A DNA stretch of 64,000 nt, taken from Bradyrhizobiaceae bacterium Ga0074131 (GTDB lineage: Bacteria > Pseudomonadota > Alphaproteobacteria > Rhizobiales > Xanthobacteraceae). Below are positions 1-9,797 of this stretch, one piece after another. Both the position numbers and the translations under genes were made by a program. Within the stretch, counting starts at the first letter, position 1; every line of letters begins with the position of its first letter. The notes below the pieces were generated by a model. It was given only the letters and a program-made list of their open reading frames with translations, did no database searches and was not told the origin of the DNA. The DNA lies in assembly GCA_001464035.1 (NCBI GenBank), contig LNEC01000013.1, positions 1-64,000 of the forward strand. The letters run 5' to 3'.

Positions 1-101
1 ACATCGCCCGCGCGCTGCACGCCGGAGCCAACGAATACATCATGAAGCCGTTCGACAAGGACATCGTCGCCGCCAAGTTCCAGGAAGTCGGACTGATCTG
101 A
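1..101 (+). CDS. CheY-like response regulator, C-terminal end only
   Basis: Only the last 32 codons are in the window, read from base 3 to the TGA at 99-101. The fragment contains the conserved K-P-F triad of receiver domains (in the stretch YIMKPFDKD), whose Lys is the conserved residue near the phosphorylation pocket. It lies 79 bases upstream of cheB and cheR on the same strand, so it is very probably the cheY of a chemotaxis cluster that continues to the left. The start and the phospho-acceptor Asp are outside the window. Confidence 0.85.
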   Translation, partial: IARALHAGANEYIMKPFDKDIVAAKFQEVGLI

Positions 102-180
102 TCTTGTCTCGATCCGGCGGCTGAACAGCCCTCGGCGTTATCGTTCTAGTAGTGTCGCGTTCGGCTGTACCCGGTGATGA

Positions 181-1359
181 ATGAGTATTGCGTTGACAGG
201 TTCCTCGACTTCGAATTCGACGCAGCAGGAGCCGTTGCGGGTGATGGTGGTTGACGACTCCGTCGTCATCAGGGGATTGATTGCGCGCTGGGTCGCAGCC
301 GAACCGGACATGGTTGTCGCGGCTTCGCTGCGCACCGGCCTTGACGCCGTCAACCAGATCGAGCGCGTCAATCCCGACGTCGCCGTGCTCGATATCGAAA
401 TGCCGGAGCTCGACGGCATCGCCGCGCTGCCGCAGCTTCTTGCGAAGAAGCGCAACCTGATCGTCATCATGGCTTCGACCCTGACCCGCCGTAACGCGGA
501 GATCAGCTTCAAGGCGCTGTCGCTTGGCGCGGCGGACTACATTCCGAAGCCGGAAAGCACTCGCGAAGCGGGGGCCGCCGACATCTTTCACCACGACCTG
601 ATCCAGAAGATTCGCTCGCTCGGCGCCAAGGTGCGACGCTCCGTTCCGGCTTCGCCACATCTTCCCGCGACGAGTCCGCCGCTGGCGCCAGCGCTGCCGC
701 GCCAGCCATTGTCCCGGCCGCCGCTGACGCCGGTTGCGCATCCGCCGTTGACGCGCCGCGCGTTCGGCAGCCAGGCACCCCGCGCGCTTCTGATCGGTTC
801 ATCGACCGGCGGCCCGCAGGCGCTGATGACGCTGGTCGCCGAGATCGGCGCGGTGATCGACCGGTTTCCGGTGCTGATTACCCAGCACATGCCGCCCACC
901 TTCACGACGATTCTGGCGGAGCATCTGGCGCGCTCGAGCCACCGGCCGGCACATGAGGCGGTCGATGGGGAAATCGTCAAGGCCGGCACGGTCTATCTCG
1001 CGCCGGGCGGCCGCCATATGCGGGTGGTGCGCCGCGGCGCAGAAGTCGCGATCGCCCTCGACGACGGGCCGCCGGTCAATTTCTGCAAGCCGGCCGTCGA
1101 TCCGTTGTTCTCCTCCGCGATCGATGTCTGGCAGGGCGGCATTCTGGCCGTCGTGCTTACCGGCATGGGTTCGGACGGGATGCGCGGCGGCAAGGAGATT
1201 GTCGCCGCGGGTGGCAGTGTGATCGCCCAGGACGAAGCCACCAGCGTGGTGTGGGGAATGCCGGGCGCCGCCGCTAATGCGGGGATTTGCTCGGCGATCC
1301 TGCCGCTTGGTCAGATCGCGCCGAAACTGGTTCGGCTGTTTTCGGGAGATCGTTCGTGA
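181..1359 (+). CDS. cheB: Chemotaxis response regulator protein-glutamate methylesterase CheB
   Basis: CheB removes methyl groups from chemoreceptor glutamates when phosphorylated by CheA. The 392-residue protein has an N-terminal receiver domain (acidic pair D25/D26, phospho-acceptor D71 in [10 protein letters not shown]), a Pro-rich linker at about 155-190, and a methylesterase domain starting with the serine motif GSSTGGP near residue 205, then QHMP and the TGMGSDGM loop that carries the catalytic Asp. ATG 181 is the first start after an in-frame stop at 178. The stop overlaps the GTG of cheR by three bases, so the two are translationally coupled adaptation enzymes. Confidence 0.96.
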   Translation: MSIALTGSSTSNSTQQEPLRVMVVDDSVVIRGLIARWVAAEPDMVVAASLRTGLDAVNQIERVNPDVAVLDIEMPELDGIAALPQLLAKKRNLIVIMASTLTRRNAEISFKALSLGAADYIPKPESTREAGAADIFHHDLIQKIRSLGAKVRRSVPASPHLPATSPPLAPALPRQPLSRPPLTPVAHPPLTRRAFGSQAPRALLIGSSTGGPQALMTLVAEIGAVIDRFPVLITQHMPPTFTTILAEHLARSSHRPAHEAVDGEIVKAGTVYLAPGGRHMRVVRRGAEVAIALDDGPPVNFCKPAVDPLFSSAIDVWQGGILAVVLTGMGSDGMRGGKEIVAAGGSVIAQDEATSVVWGMPGAAANAGICSAILPLGQIAPKLVRLFSGDRS

Positions 1360-2225
1360 CGCCGTCGGACTACGAGTTCCTGCGCAGGCTGCTGAAAGAG
1401 CGATCCGGCCTCGACCTGTCTTCCGACAAGCACTATCTGGTCGAAAGCAGATTGATCCCGCTGGCGCGCAGGGTCGGTCTGCCCGGAATCGGCGAACTGG
1501 TGCAACAGTTAAGGGGCGGAGCCGAGCCGCTGACATGCGAGGTGGTCGAGGCGATGACCACCAACGAGACGTTCTTCTTCCGCGACAAGATTCCGTTCGA
1601 TCATCTGAAGGAGGCAGTGCTGCCGGCGCTCGCGCAGGCGCGCGCCGGCAGCCGCGCCTTGCGCATCTGGTGCGCGGCGTCTTCGACCGGGCAGGAGCCC
1701 TATTCGATCGCGATGTGCGTGAAGGAGTTCGCCGCACTGGCGGGGTGGCGGATCGAAATCGTTGCCACCGACCTGTCGCAGGACGTGCTTGAGAAGTCCA
1801 AGACGGGAATCTACAGCCAGTTCGAGGTGCAGCGCGGCCTGCCGATCCAGATGCTGGTGAAACATTTCAAGCAGATCGGCGAACTGTGGCAGCTCGATGC
1901 CGATATCCGCGGCATGGTGCAGCACCGGCAGCTGAATCTGCTGCAGGATTTCTCCCATCTCGGAACGTTCGACGTGATCTTCTGCCGCAACGTCCTGATC
2001 TATTTCGACCAGACCACCAAGATCGGCGTCTTCGAACGCATGTCGAAAATGCTGGAATCCGATGGCGTGCTGGCGCTGGGAGCGGCCGAAACCGTGGTCG
2101 GAATTTCCGACGCCTTCAAGCCGTATCCGGAGCGGCGCGGGCTCTATCGCCCGAACGCGGCCCGGGCGCCGCGCACCGGCGCCGCGGCGCTGCCGCTACG
2201 GGCGGTTGCGGCGGCGACGCGCTGA
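1356..2225 (+). CDS. cheR: Chemotaxis protein-glutamate O-methyltransferase CheR
   Basis: This SAM-dependent methyltransferase methylates chemoreceptor glutamates and opposes CheB. The start is taken as GTG 1356, which overlaps the cheB stop and has GGGAG about ten bases upstream. The open frame extends 23 codons further up inside cheB, but those codons do not look like CheR. Length is 289 residues, usual for the family. Visible motifs are the N-terminal helical domain, [11 protein letters not shown], the SAM-binding loop [13 protein letters not shown] and the FCRNVLIYF strand. The last 25 residues are Ala/Arg/Pro-rich and probably a disordered tail. Confidence 0.95.
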   Translation: MTPSDYEFLRRLLKERSGLDLSSDKHYLVESRLIPLARRVGLPGIGELVQQLRGGAEPLTCEVVEAMTTNETFFFRDKIPFDHLKEAVLPALAQARAGSRALRIWCAASSTGQEPYSIAMCVKEFAALAGWRIEIVATDLSQDVLEKSKTGIYSQFEVQRGLPIQMLVKHFKQIGELWQLDADIRGMVQHRQLNLLQDFSHLGTFDVIFCRNVLIYFDQTTKIGVFERMSKMLESDGVLALGAAETVVGISDAFKPYPERRGLYRPNAARAPRTGAAALPLRAVAAATR

Positions 2226-2441
2226 GTTGCACTCGTCCGCTGCCTTGACGCGTTTTCCTCCGCGAAACGGTGTCCGCCCGCATCGGGTGCGGGGCAGGCT
2301 TTCGGTTGAGGGTGGCTTGGAGCGCCCGCGCCGGAACAGCGCAGCTTGGTTGCGAACGGATGGCCAGCCCGGAACACCCTTCCTTGGCCGCGCCCGATAG
2401 CTTAAGAGCGGCGCAACGATTTCCCTTCCCCTTAGGCAAAA

Positions 2442-4064
2442 ATGATCCGTCTCGACAACATCTCCAAGCAGAATGGCCACCAGATCCTGTTCATTGAGGC
2501 CTCCGCTGCGCTCCAGAAGGGCGAGAAGGTTGGCCTTGTGGGTCCCAACGGGTCCGGCAAGACGACGCTGTTCCGGATGATCACCGGCCAGGAGCAGCCC
2601 GACGAGGGCCAGGTGGCGGTCGATCGCGGCGTCACCATTGGTTATTTCAGCCAGGACGTCGGCGAAATGTCAGGCCGCAGCGCCGTGTCCGAGGTGATGG
2701 ACGGCGCCGGCCCCGTCAGCGCCGTGGCGGCCGAGCTGAAGGAGCTCGAAACCGCGATGGGCGATCCCGACCGGGCCGACGAGATGGATGAAATCATCGC
2801 GCGCTATGGCGAGGTGCAGGGCCGGTTCGAGGAACTGGACGGCTATGCGCTGGAGGGGCGGGCGCGCGAAGTGCTCGCGGGGTTGAGCTTTAGCCAGGAG
2901 ATGATGGACGGCGACGTCGGCGCGCTGTCGGGCGGCTGGAAGATGCGGGTGGCGCTGGCCCGCATCCTGCTGATGCGCCCCGACGCCATGCTGCTGGACG
3001 AGCCGAGCAACCATCTGGATCTCGAGAGCCTGATCTGGCTCGAGCAGTTCCTCAGGGGTTACGAGGGCCTGCTGCTGATGACCTCGCATGACCGCGAATT
3101 CATGAACCGCATCATTACCAAGGTGGTGGAGATCGACGGCGGATCGCTGACGAGCTATTCGGGCGACTACGAATTCTACGAGCAGCAGCGCGCCCTCGGC
3201 GAAAAGCAGCAGCAGGCCCAGTTCGAACGTCAGCAGGCGATGCTCGCCAAGGAGATCAATTTCATCGAGCGCTTCAAGGCGCGTGCCTCGCATGCGGCGC
3301 AGGTGCAGAGCCGGGTCAAGAAGCTGGAGAAGATCGAGCGGGTGGAGCCGCCGCGGCGCCGCCACACGGTGCAGTTCGATTTCCTGCCGGCGCCGCGCTC
3401 GGGGGAAGACGTGGTCAGCCTGAAGAAGGTGCAGAAGGGCTATGGCAGCCGCAACATTTATGACGGCCTTGATTTCCAGGTGCGGCGCAGGGAGCGGTGG
3501 TGCGTGATGGGGATCAACGGCGCCGGCAAGTCGACGCTGCTCAAGCTGGTGGCGGGTTCCACGGAGCCGGATGACGGCACGGTCGCCGTCGGCGGCAGCG
3601 TGAAGATGGGCTACTTCGCCCAGCACGCCATGGATCTCCTGGATGGCGAGCGCACTGTGTTCGAGTGGCTGGAAGATTCGTTTCCGCAGGCCGGGCAGGG
3701 CAGCCTGCGCGCGCTGGCCGGCTGTTTCGGCTTCTCCGGCGACGACATCGAGAAGAAATGCCGCGTGCTGTCGGGCGGCGAGAAGGCGCGGCTGGTAATG
3801 GCGAAGATGCTGTTCGATCCGCCGAACTTTCTGGTGCTCGACGAGCCCACCAACCACCTGGACATGGCGACCAAGGAGATGCTGATCAGCGCCTTGTCCG
3901 AATTCGAGGGCACCATGCTGTTCGTGTCACACGACCGGCATTTTCTGGCCGCATTATCTAACCGGGTGCTGGAACTGACGCCGGAGGGTATCCACCAGTA
4001 CGGCGGCGGCTACACGGAGTATGTTGCGCGCACCGGCCAGGAGGCGCCCGGGCTGCGCGGCTGA
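2442..4064 (+). CDS. ABC-F family ATP-binding protein (no membrane domain)
   Basis: A 540-residue protein with two complete ABC nucleotide-binding domains and no transmembrane segment, the hallmark of ABC-F translation or ribosome-associated ATPases. Domain 1 has Walker A GPNGSGKTT (about residue 34), signature LSGGW and Walker B LLDEPSNHLD. Domain 2 has Walker A GINGAGKST, signature LSGGE and LVLDEPTNHLD. Between them is the charged helical linker typical of the family (about 245-310, rich in Gln, Lys and Glu). The overall form resembles YbiT-type ABC-F proteins, but the exact subgroup cannot be fixed by eye. It stands alone, followed by a hairpin at 4091-4123. Confidence 0.92.
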   Translation: MIRLDNISKQNGHQILFIEASAALQKGEKVGLVGPNGSGKTTLFRMITGQEQPDEGQVAVDRGVTIGYFSQDVGEMSGRSAVSEVMDGAGPVSAVAAELKELETAMGDPDRADEMDEIIARYGEVQGRFEELDGYALEGRAREVLAGLSFSQEMMDGDVGALSGGWKMRVALARILLMRPDAMLLDEPSNHLDLESLIWLEQFLRGYEGLLLMTSHDREFMNRIITKVVEIDGGSLTSYSGDYEFYEQQRALGEKQQQAQFERQQAMLAKEINFIERFKARASHAAQVQSRVKKLEKIERVEPPRRRHTVQFDFLPAPRSGEDVVSLKKVQKGYGSRNIYDGLDFQVRRRERWCVMGINGAGKSTLLKLVAGSTEPDDGTVAVGGSVKMGYFAQHAMDLLDGERTVFEWLEDSFPQAGQGSLRALAGCFGFSGDDIEKKCRVLSGGEKARLVMAKMLFDPPNFLVLDEPTNHLDMATKEMLISALSEFEGTMLFVSHDRHFLAALSNRVLELTPEGIHQYGGGYTEYVARTGQEAPGLRG

Positions 4065-4090
4065 AACGACCGCCGGAACCTCCGCTTGGT

Positions 4091-4123
4091 GAGGTGGTGC
4101 CCTTGGCAGGGCGGCAGCACCTC
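4091..4123 (+). terminator. GC-rich two-step hairpin after the ABC-F gene
   Basis: GAGGTG at 4091-4096 pairs with CACCTC at 4118-4123, and inside it GCCC (4099-4102) pairs with GGGC (4109-4112). It lies 27 bases after the ABC-F stop. No clear U-run follows, so this may be a weak terminator or 3'-end-stabilising structure rather than a classic intrinsic terminator. Confidence 0.35.
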
Positions 4124-4239
4124 CCCAAATCGTGTCAGACATGCGATCTGGCGTCGGCAGCGTCAGGTGGTCTAAAGCAATTGGATTCGGTTAATCGACC
4201 ACATACCGTATAAGGGCTGCGAGTTCAGGGGCAAGGGAG

Positions 4240-6039
4240 ATGGAAAGACGTCTGTCTGCAATCGTCTGCGCTGACGTCGCGGGCTACTCGCGGATGATGG
4301 GCGCCGACGAGGCAGGTACCCATGCCGCCTTCAAGGCGCATCGAAGCGCGGTCTATCCGGTCATCCTCAATCACGGCGGCCGGTTGGTGAAGAACACCGG
4401 CGACGGTTTCCTGCTGGAGTTTCCGAGCGTCGTGGGAGCGATCGAGTCGGCCGTCGGAATGCAGGCGCTGATGAACGAACGCAACGGCCAACTGCCTGCG
4501 GATCGGGTCATGCAATTCCGTCTCGGTGTCCACATGGGCGACGTGATGGCCGACGAGGACGAGGTGTTCGGGGACGGCGTCAACATCGCCGTCCGCCTCG
4601 AAGCGATCGCCGCCCCCGGCGGCGTGGCCGCCTCGGCCAAGGCCTACAGTGAGGCCAGCAAGCACCTCAGCACTCCCTTCGACGACGCCGGGATTCACCG
4701 TTTCAAGAACATCGCCGAGCCGGTCCATGTCTGGACCTGGGCGCCGGCCAGGTCCGAGGGCTTGGGGCGGCAAAACAGGAACGCGTCGAACCTGCCGGCC
4801 CAGTACCGCACCGCGATCGTGGGAGTGCTGCCGTTTGCCAACCTCAGCGACAGCGCCGACGAGTATTTCTCCGATGGACTGACCGAAGACCTGATCCACG
4901 CGCTGTCGCTGCAATCGTTTTATCGCGTGCTCAGCCGGAACTCGACCTTCGCGTTCAAAGGCAAGAGCCTGAGCACGCGTCTGATCGCGCGTGAAATCGA
5001 CGCGACCTATCTGATCCAGGGATCGGTACGGCGCGCCGGCACCAAGGTTCGCGTCACCGCCGAGCTGATAGCCCCCGAGAATGGCGAGCAGTTATGGGCT
5101 GGTCGGTACGACAGGGACATCGGCGATCTGTTCGCGATGCAGGACGAGATCACCACCCATCTGTGCGCGGCATTGGCGCCGGAGATTTATCGCGCCGAAG
5201 CTTTCGCGCCCGCGCGATCGTCATCGACCGACCTGACCGCGTGGGACAGGTTCCTGCGCGGCCTCTCCCATTACTATAAGCCGACCAAGGGGGACTACGA
5301 AGCCTCGATCGACTTGTTCAGGGAGGCCATCGCGATCGATCCGGCGCTGTCCATTGCACGCGCCTATCTCGCAACCATCATGGTGCAGGGCGTACAGTTC
5401 GGATGGATCAAGAGCACCAGCGAATTGTGGAGCGAGGCGATGAGTCTCGCGGAAAGCAGCGTTCGGCTCGATCCCCGTTCGTCCTTCGCATTCTCGATTC
5501 TGGCCTACGTACATGCGATGGAGGGCCATCACGATGCCGCCATGGAAGCCGCGCGAAAGGCGGTCGAACTGAACCCCTACGACATGGGTGCGCAGGGCGT
5601 GCTCGGAATATGTCACATGGTGATCGGCGAGCACCGCCACGCCATCGAGCTGTTCTCGACGGCGGTGCAGCGCGGCAACAGCGACCCCAGATATCAATGG
5701 CCGGCATTGAATGCGTTCAGCCACTATTTGCTTCGGCAGTATGACGCCTCGCTGTCCTGGGCGCGTGAAGCGCTGTACCTGAATCCCAATCATCTCCAGG
5801 TGCTGTGCGTGCGGGCGGCGGCGCTGGCGCAACTGGAGCGGACCGAGGAAGCGGCAAAGGCGGTCGAGGTCTTGCTGGCCAGCTTTCCCGGCCTGACCGT
5901 CGAGCGGCATTTGAGGAACTTTCGTTGGAAAACACCGGCGGACACCGCTCACTACCGCGACGGACTCTTGAAAGCCGGCGTTCCCCTGAGCAACCTGGCC
6001 CTCGTCGGATCTGACTCAAAGCGGACGGCGAATTCCTGA
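4240..6039 (+). CDS. Class III adenylate/guanylate cyclase domain protein with TolB-like and TPR regions
   Basis: 599 residues. Residues 1-170 form a CHD-type class III cyclase domain: the metal-binding Asp is in CADVAGYSRMMG, the second in NTGDGFLLEF, followed by VFGDGVNIAVRLEA. Residues about 190-310 (VLPFANLSD... to EITTHLC) match the TolB-N/FlgO-like module that often follows this cyclase type in rhizobia. Residues 330-580 are helical with TPR-like repeats. No membrane segment is seen, so a cytoplasmic regulator is likely; cyclic nucleotide synthesis is expected from the family but unproved. Start ATG 4240 follows GGGAG. A second, differently fused cyclase lies at 56555-59491. Confidence 0.9.
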   Translation: MERRLSAIVCADVAGYSRMMGADEAGTHAAFKAHRSAVYPVILNHGGRLVKNTGDGFLLEFPSVVGAIESAVGMQALMNERNGQLPADRVMQFRLGVHMGDVMADEDEVFGDGVNIAVRLEAIAAPGGVAASAKAYSEASKHLSTPFDDAGIHRFKNIAEPVHVWTWAPARSEGLGRQNRNASNLPAQYRTAIVGVLPFANLSDSADEYFSDGLTEDLIHALSLQSFYRVLSRNSTFAFKGKSLSTRLIAREIDATYLIQGSVRRAGTKVRVTAELIAPENGEQLWAGRYDRDIGDLFAMQDEITTHLCAALAPEIYRAEAFAPARSSSTDLTAWDRFLRGLSHYYKPTKGDYEASIDLFREAIAIDPALSIARAYLATIMVQGVQFGWIKSTSELWSEAMSLAESSVRLDPRSSFAFSILAYVHAMEGHHDAAMEAARKAVELNPYDMGAQGVLGICHMVIGEHRHAIELFSTAVQRGNSDPRYQWPALNAFSHYLLRQYDASLSWAREALYLNPNHLQVLCVRAAALAQLERTEEAAKAVEVLLASFPGLTVERHLRNFRWKTPADTAHYRDGLLKAGVPLSNLALVGSDSKRTANS

Positions 6040-6319
6040 AGCCGGCTTCGGTAGGGCCGCTGGCGACGGCCGCGATCTGGCCGAGCCGGCCTGGAAAGCC
6101 GCCCTGATCCGGCCGAAGCCGGGGAGCGCCCGGCGTGCTTCCAGCCTCCCCCCAAGTGTCCCACGCCAGTTGACTCATGTTTCAATTACGCCAAACTGCC
6201 GCTGCAGCTTTAGGTAGCGTGGCGCCGCAAAATCCGCCTTTTCAAATTGCGGCGAGTCGTTCTTATTTTAGCCGTCCGGTGCTTTTTCAGCAGTTCAGTA
6301 TTTTTCAGGGTTGAGCTCC

Positions 6320-9127
6320 ATGCAGGACGACAGCATTAGCCGAGTCGCGAGCGGCGCGGCCGCTCCAGGCCCCGAGGTTTCGCCCAATAATCCTTGCCCC
6401 TTCCTGCGCGCCGTGGTGTCAGAGGGTTTCGTCGGCGGCCACATCGTGCCTGTTTCAGAAGTTTGCAGGACGGTCGAGGCCGCCAGCGGCAAGACCGGGC
6501 TGCAGAAAAAACTGGTCGGCATGAAGACCTACCCGGTGGCCCTGATCGCCAACGGCCTCGGTCCGTTGCGGTTGTTGCGCAGCTGGTGGTCCGGCGCAGA
6601 GCTTGACGCGCTGCGCAACGGTCCCCTGGACAAGCATGGCGTCGGCTCGCGCATCCTGGACGCGAACGCAAAGGTGCACGAAAGCGAAATCGCGCGTTTT
6701 GCCGAGTTCGGGAAAGACCGGCCGGATCCGTGCGGCGGCGTCGAGCGCGGGCTAACGGGCGGCGAGATCAAGGCCTTCATGGACGCGAATTTCGCGCGCG
6801 CCAAGGGCCACAGACGCTGGTTCGACCGGCTGCTGATGAAAGGCGAATGGCCCGTTCTGCTGGATATCATGGGCAAGGGTGAGGGAGACGAGCGCTATCT
6901 CAGCGTGGCGGAGGTCAGAACGCTTTTCGTCGACCGGCGGCTGCCCGACCGCATCAACGCGCGGCTGGCGGCGCAGAAGGCACCTGCCGGCAGTGTATTA
7001 CGCAAGCTCGCCAAGGCCGCGCTCGTGCTGGTCGCGTTGGGTGGCCTCTTGCTGGTGGCGATCGCCGAATTCCCCAACCAGCTCGGCAAGATCGTGCCGC
7101 CGCTGGCCAAAGTACTGCCGCCTCCGCTGCCGGAGCGCGCTGCCATCAGGGAGGCGCATTGGCTCGACCAGAACTGGTCAACCCAAAGTCGACACTGGTT
7201 CCATCACGCAAGCCAGGGCACGGCGACCTTCCCGGTGCCTTATGCCTGGTTTCTCGCGCTGGAGCAGCCGGGCATTCGCTTGTTTACCCGACCCGGCATG
7301 CTTGCGGACAGCAACTATCTCGAGCGGTTCGGCTTCCTCCCAAGCCCCAAATCCGTCGACACAGACGCCGCCAGCCTGCGCCGCTTTGGCTATGGGCCCG
7401 CGGCCGGCGCCAGAACTGAGCCGGCACCGACGTTGCCGGCAGGGCTGCAGCCGACGCCGGCCGAGAATTTCGACGGCTTGCCGGTTGGCTTCGCGCGAAT
7501 GACCGCGGTCACCAATCCCGGTACGGGAGCGCCCGAAGCCGACATGATCGGACTGACATGTGCGGCCTGTCACACCGGACATATCAGCTACAAGGGCGTC
7601 AGCGTGCGCTTCGACGGCGGCCCTGCCGCGGTGAACCTGAAAAAGCTCGAGCTGGCGACCGGCCTGTCCATTGCCTACACCACCTGGGTGCCGGGCCGTT
7701 TCGACCGCTTCGCGACGCGGGTGCTCGGTCCCGACGCCGGCAAGGACCAGCGCGACAAGCTCAAGCAAGGGCTGAAGGAGGTTCGCGACTTCCTGCTTGA
7801 CGAGGTCAAGATCTACCGGAAGACGATCGAGGGCAGGACGGGGTTCGATGGCAAGCCGCAGAAGGATACCGAGGAAGGGTTCGGCAGGCTCGACGCGCTC
7901 AACCGGATCGGCAATCAGGTCTTCTACACCAATCTGGCGGCGGCCGGTCTCGCCGGATATGAAAAGAACCTGTTCGCCGTCGATGCGCCGGTCAGTTTCC
8001 CCCCGATCTGGACCGTGCCGTGGTTGTGGTGGGCGCAATACGACGGCTCGATCGAGCAACCCCTGATCCGCAACGCCGGCGAGGCGCTCGGCGTTTCCGC
8101 GCTGGTCAATCTTTCGCCCAAACCTCCGCCTGAGGCGTTGTTCCGCTCGTCCATCGCCCTCAACAATCTCCTCTACATCGAAGACATGCTGCGTGGACCC
8201 GATCCTTTCCGCCAGAACCCAAAGGGTTTCGGCGGGCTGAAATCACCGGAATGGCCCTCCAGGATCTTTCCTAACGATCCGGCTTGGCAGATCAACCAGG
8301 CGCGCGCATCCAAGGGCCGCGCGATTTACGCCGAGATCTGCGCCGAGTGCCATCTCGGACCGGTCAATGATGCCGCGTTCGATGCGCAATTCCCCGACAA
8401 GAGCTTCTGGTCCTCGGAGCGCTGGAAGAACGTCGACGGTCCGAATCCCGTGCTGAACCCGGTCCAGAAGGGCGTGGTGGGCATGGGAACGGACCCCGCC
8501 CAAGCCAATGTTCTCGCGAAGCGGCCGGTCGAGGTTCCCGGCTTCCTCAACCTGCAGCCGGCGCGCGACCTCGACACGCGGGGGACATGCGGCGATCTGC
8601 CCGCCTACTCGTCGACGGAGATGTCGTTCGCCATCGCGCTCATGATCGTAACGGACAAGGTCGCCGACAAGTGGATGAAAGACCGCAAGCTTTCGGAGGC
8701 GGACCAGATCGCGCTGTGGGGGCCGCGAAAGAACTGTCCCAATCCCGCGCCGGGAGGGCCGCATTATCGCGCGCGCCCGCTGAACGGCATCTGGGCGACC
8801 GCCCCCTACCTTCACAACGGTTCGGTGCCCTCGCTCTATTGGATGCTCAAGCCCGCGGCCGAGCGCCCCAGGCAGTTCTGCATGGGAGCCCGCGACTTCG
8901 ATCCGGAACACGTGGGTTTTCGCGTGACCGCCACCGAAGGGGCGTCCTGCAAGACCGGCGAAACCCTGTTCTCGATGACCGACAGCGACGGCAAGGACAT
9001 CAAGGGCAACAGCGTTCTCGGCCATTCGCTGGAGGGAACGCCGGGTCCAGGCAAGAAGGGCGTGATCGGCCGGACGCTGACCGAGGACGAACGCTACGAC
9101 CTGATCGAGTATCTGAAGACGCTGTAG
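6320..9127 (+). CDS. Membrane-anchored di-haem c-type cytochrome (RoxA/di-haem peroxidase-like) with unusual N-terminal domain
   Basis: 935 residues. A single hydrophobic segment near 230-252 separates an N-terminal domain of about 225 residues from a large C-terminal domain with two c-type haem motifs, CAACH (414-418) and CAECH (674-678). The C-terminal part resembles RoxA-like di-haem cytochromes and would sit in the periplasm. The N-terminal part has an early Pro-Cys-Pro (C26) and an E/DRRLPD-type motif near residue 205, faintly recalling haem-thiolate peroxygenases (see findings). ATG 6320 is preferred over TTG 6311 because the AGGG at 6307-6310 is correctly spaced only for the ATG. No haem-lyase or maturation gene is adjacent. 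Confidence 0.85.
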   Translation: MQDDSISRVASGAAAPGPEVSPNNPCPFLRAVVSEGFVGGHIVPVSEVCRTVEAASGKTGLQKKLVGMKTYPVALIANGLGPLRLLRSWWSGAELDALRNGPLDKHGVGSRILDANAKVHESEIARFAEFGKDRPDPCGGVERGLTGGEIKAFMDANFARAKGHRRWFDRLLMKGEWPVLLDIMGKGEGDERYLSVAEVRTLFVDRRLPDRINARLAAQKAPAGSVLRKLAKAALVLVALGGLLLVAIAEFPNQLGKIVPPLAKVLPPPLPERAAIREAHWLDQNWSTQSRHWFHHASQGTATFPVPYAWFLALEQPGIRLFTRPGMLADSNYLERFGFLPSPKSVDTDAASLRRFGYGPAAGARTEPAPTLPAGLQPTPAENFDGLPVGFARMTAVTNPGTGAPEADMIGLTCAACHTGHISYKGVSVRFDGGPAAVNLKKLELATGLSIAYTTWVPGRFDRFATRVLGPDAGKDQRDKLKQGLKEVRDFLLDEVKIYRKTIEGRTGFDGKPQKDTEEGFGRLDALNRIGNQVFYTNLAAAGLAGYEKNLFAVDAPVSFPPIWTVPWLWWAQYDGSIEQPLIRNAGEALGVSALVNLSPKPPPEALFRSSIALNNLLYIEDMLRGPDPFRQNPKGFGGLKSPEWPSRIFPNDPAWQINQARASKGRAIYAEICAECHLGPVNDAAFDAQFPDKSFWSSERWKNVDGPNPVLNPVQKGVVGMGTDPAQANVLAKRPVEVPGFLNLQPARDLDTRGTCGDLPAYSSTEMSFAIALMIVTDKVADKWMKDRKLSEADQIALWGPRKNCPNPAPGGPHYRARPLNGIWATAPYLHNGSVPSLYWMLKPAAERPRQFCMGARDFDPEHVGFRVTATEGASCKTGETLFSMTDSDGKDIKGNSVLGHSLEGTPGPGKKGVIGRTLTEDERYDLIEYLKTL

Positions 9128-9295
9128 AGGCAGCGGAAACAGTGGCCTCGATGCGCGCGGCCCGTCCGATCCCCGTCGTCGCGATCGGGTCGCGTCAGGT
9201 GCCGTGATGGCAATGGGCCCACGGAACTTAGCGCGGACTGATCCATTGAAGTATGCCGCGTTTGACGCGCGCCCTCACCAGTTCTGGAGACGTTC

Positions 9296-9700
9296 ATGCT
9301 GTTACCCAAGGGAGCGACCGTGGCTGTCGCCGACGGTGAAAAGTTCAATCTCTTCCGCAATACCGGCGACGAGGCCAACCCCGCACTGACGGCGATGCCC
9401 GAACCGGACATTGAGAGCGTCAACAAGGGGTCGGGTTCAGGCCATCAGAGCAGTTCGGCAAATCCTGATGAAAGCCAGGCCGCCGAAGACGGCTTCGCTG
9501 GAGGAATCGCAGGCTTGCTCAACAAGCGTGTACTGGATGGCGAGATTGCCGATCTCGTGATCATCGCCGCCCCGCGGACCCTCGGCGAGCTTCGCAAGAG
9601 CTACCACAAGAAACTGTCGGAAGTGCTTCGTGGCGAAATCTCGAAGGACCTCACCGGTCACGCGCTGCACGACATCGAAAAAGCCATCGCTGCCGCGTAG
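9296..9700 (+). CDS. Host attachment protein family (Host_attach)
   Basis: 134 residues, matching the short soluble family annotated as required for attachment to host cells: a basic N-terminus (MLLPKGATVAVADG), a central polar linker with NKGSGSGHQSS, then a segment with LVIIAAPRTLGELR and a C-terminal EISKDLTGHALHDIEKAI typical of the family. GGAGA at 9286-9290 is correctly spaced for ATG 9296. Monocistronic, convergent with ctrA. The role in attachment comes from the family name; nothing local confirms it. Confidence 0.85.
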   Translation: MLLPKGATVAVADGEKFNLFRNTGDEANPALTAMPEPDIESVNKGSGSGHQSSSANPDESQAAEDGFAGGIAGLLNKRVLDGEIADLVIIAAPRTLGELRKSYHKKLSEVLRGEISKDLTGHALHDIEKAIAAA

Positions 9701-9724
9701 TCGGACACAGCTGTCGCCACCAAC

Positions 9725-9749
9725 AAAAACCCCGCCATTCGCGGCGGGG
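9725..9749 (-). terminator. Intrinsic terminator of ctrA
   Basis: A perfect 7-bp stem (9730-9736 with 9743-9749) with a six-base loop is followed on the minus strand by a run of five T, read from plus-strand A at 9725-9729. It lies about 50 bases beyond the ctrA stop. Confidence 0.85.
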
Positions 9750-9797
9750 TCCAGTCGGGGAGGTGAGAGCGATCGGGCTCTCGGGTAAACCCAGCGA

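Noticed and set aside
2670..3857. Open frame of about 395 codons opposite the ABC-F gene
   Set aside because: Antisense to both ATP-binding cassettes, no motif of its own.
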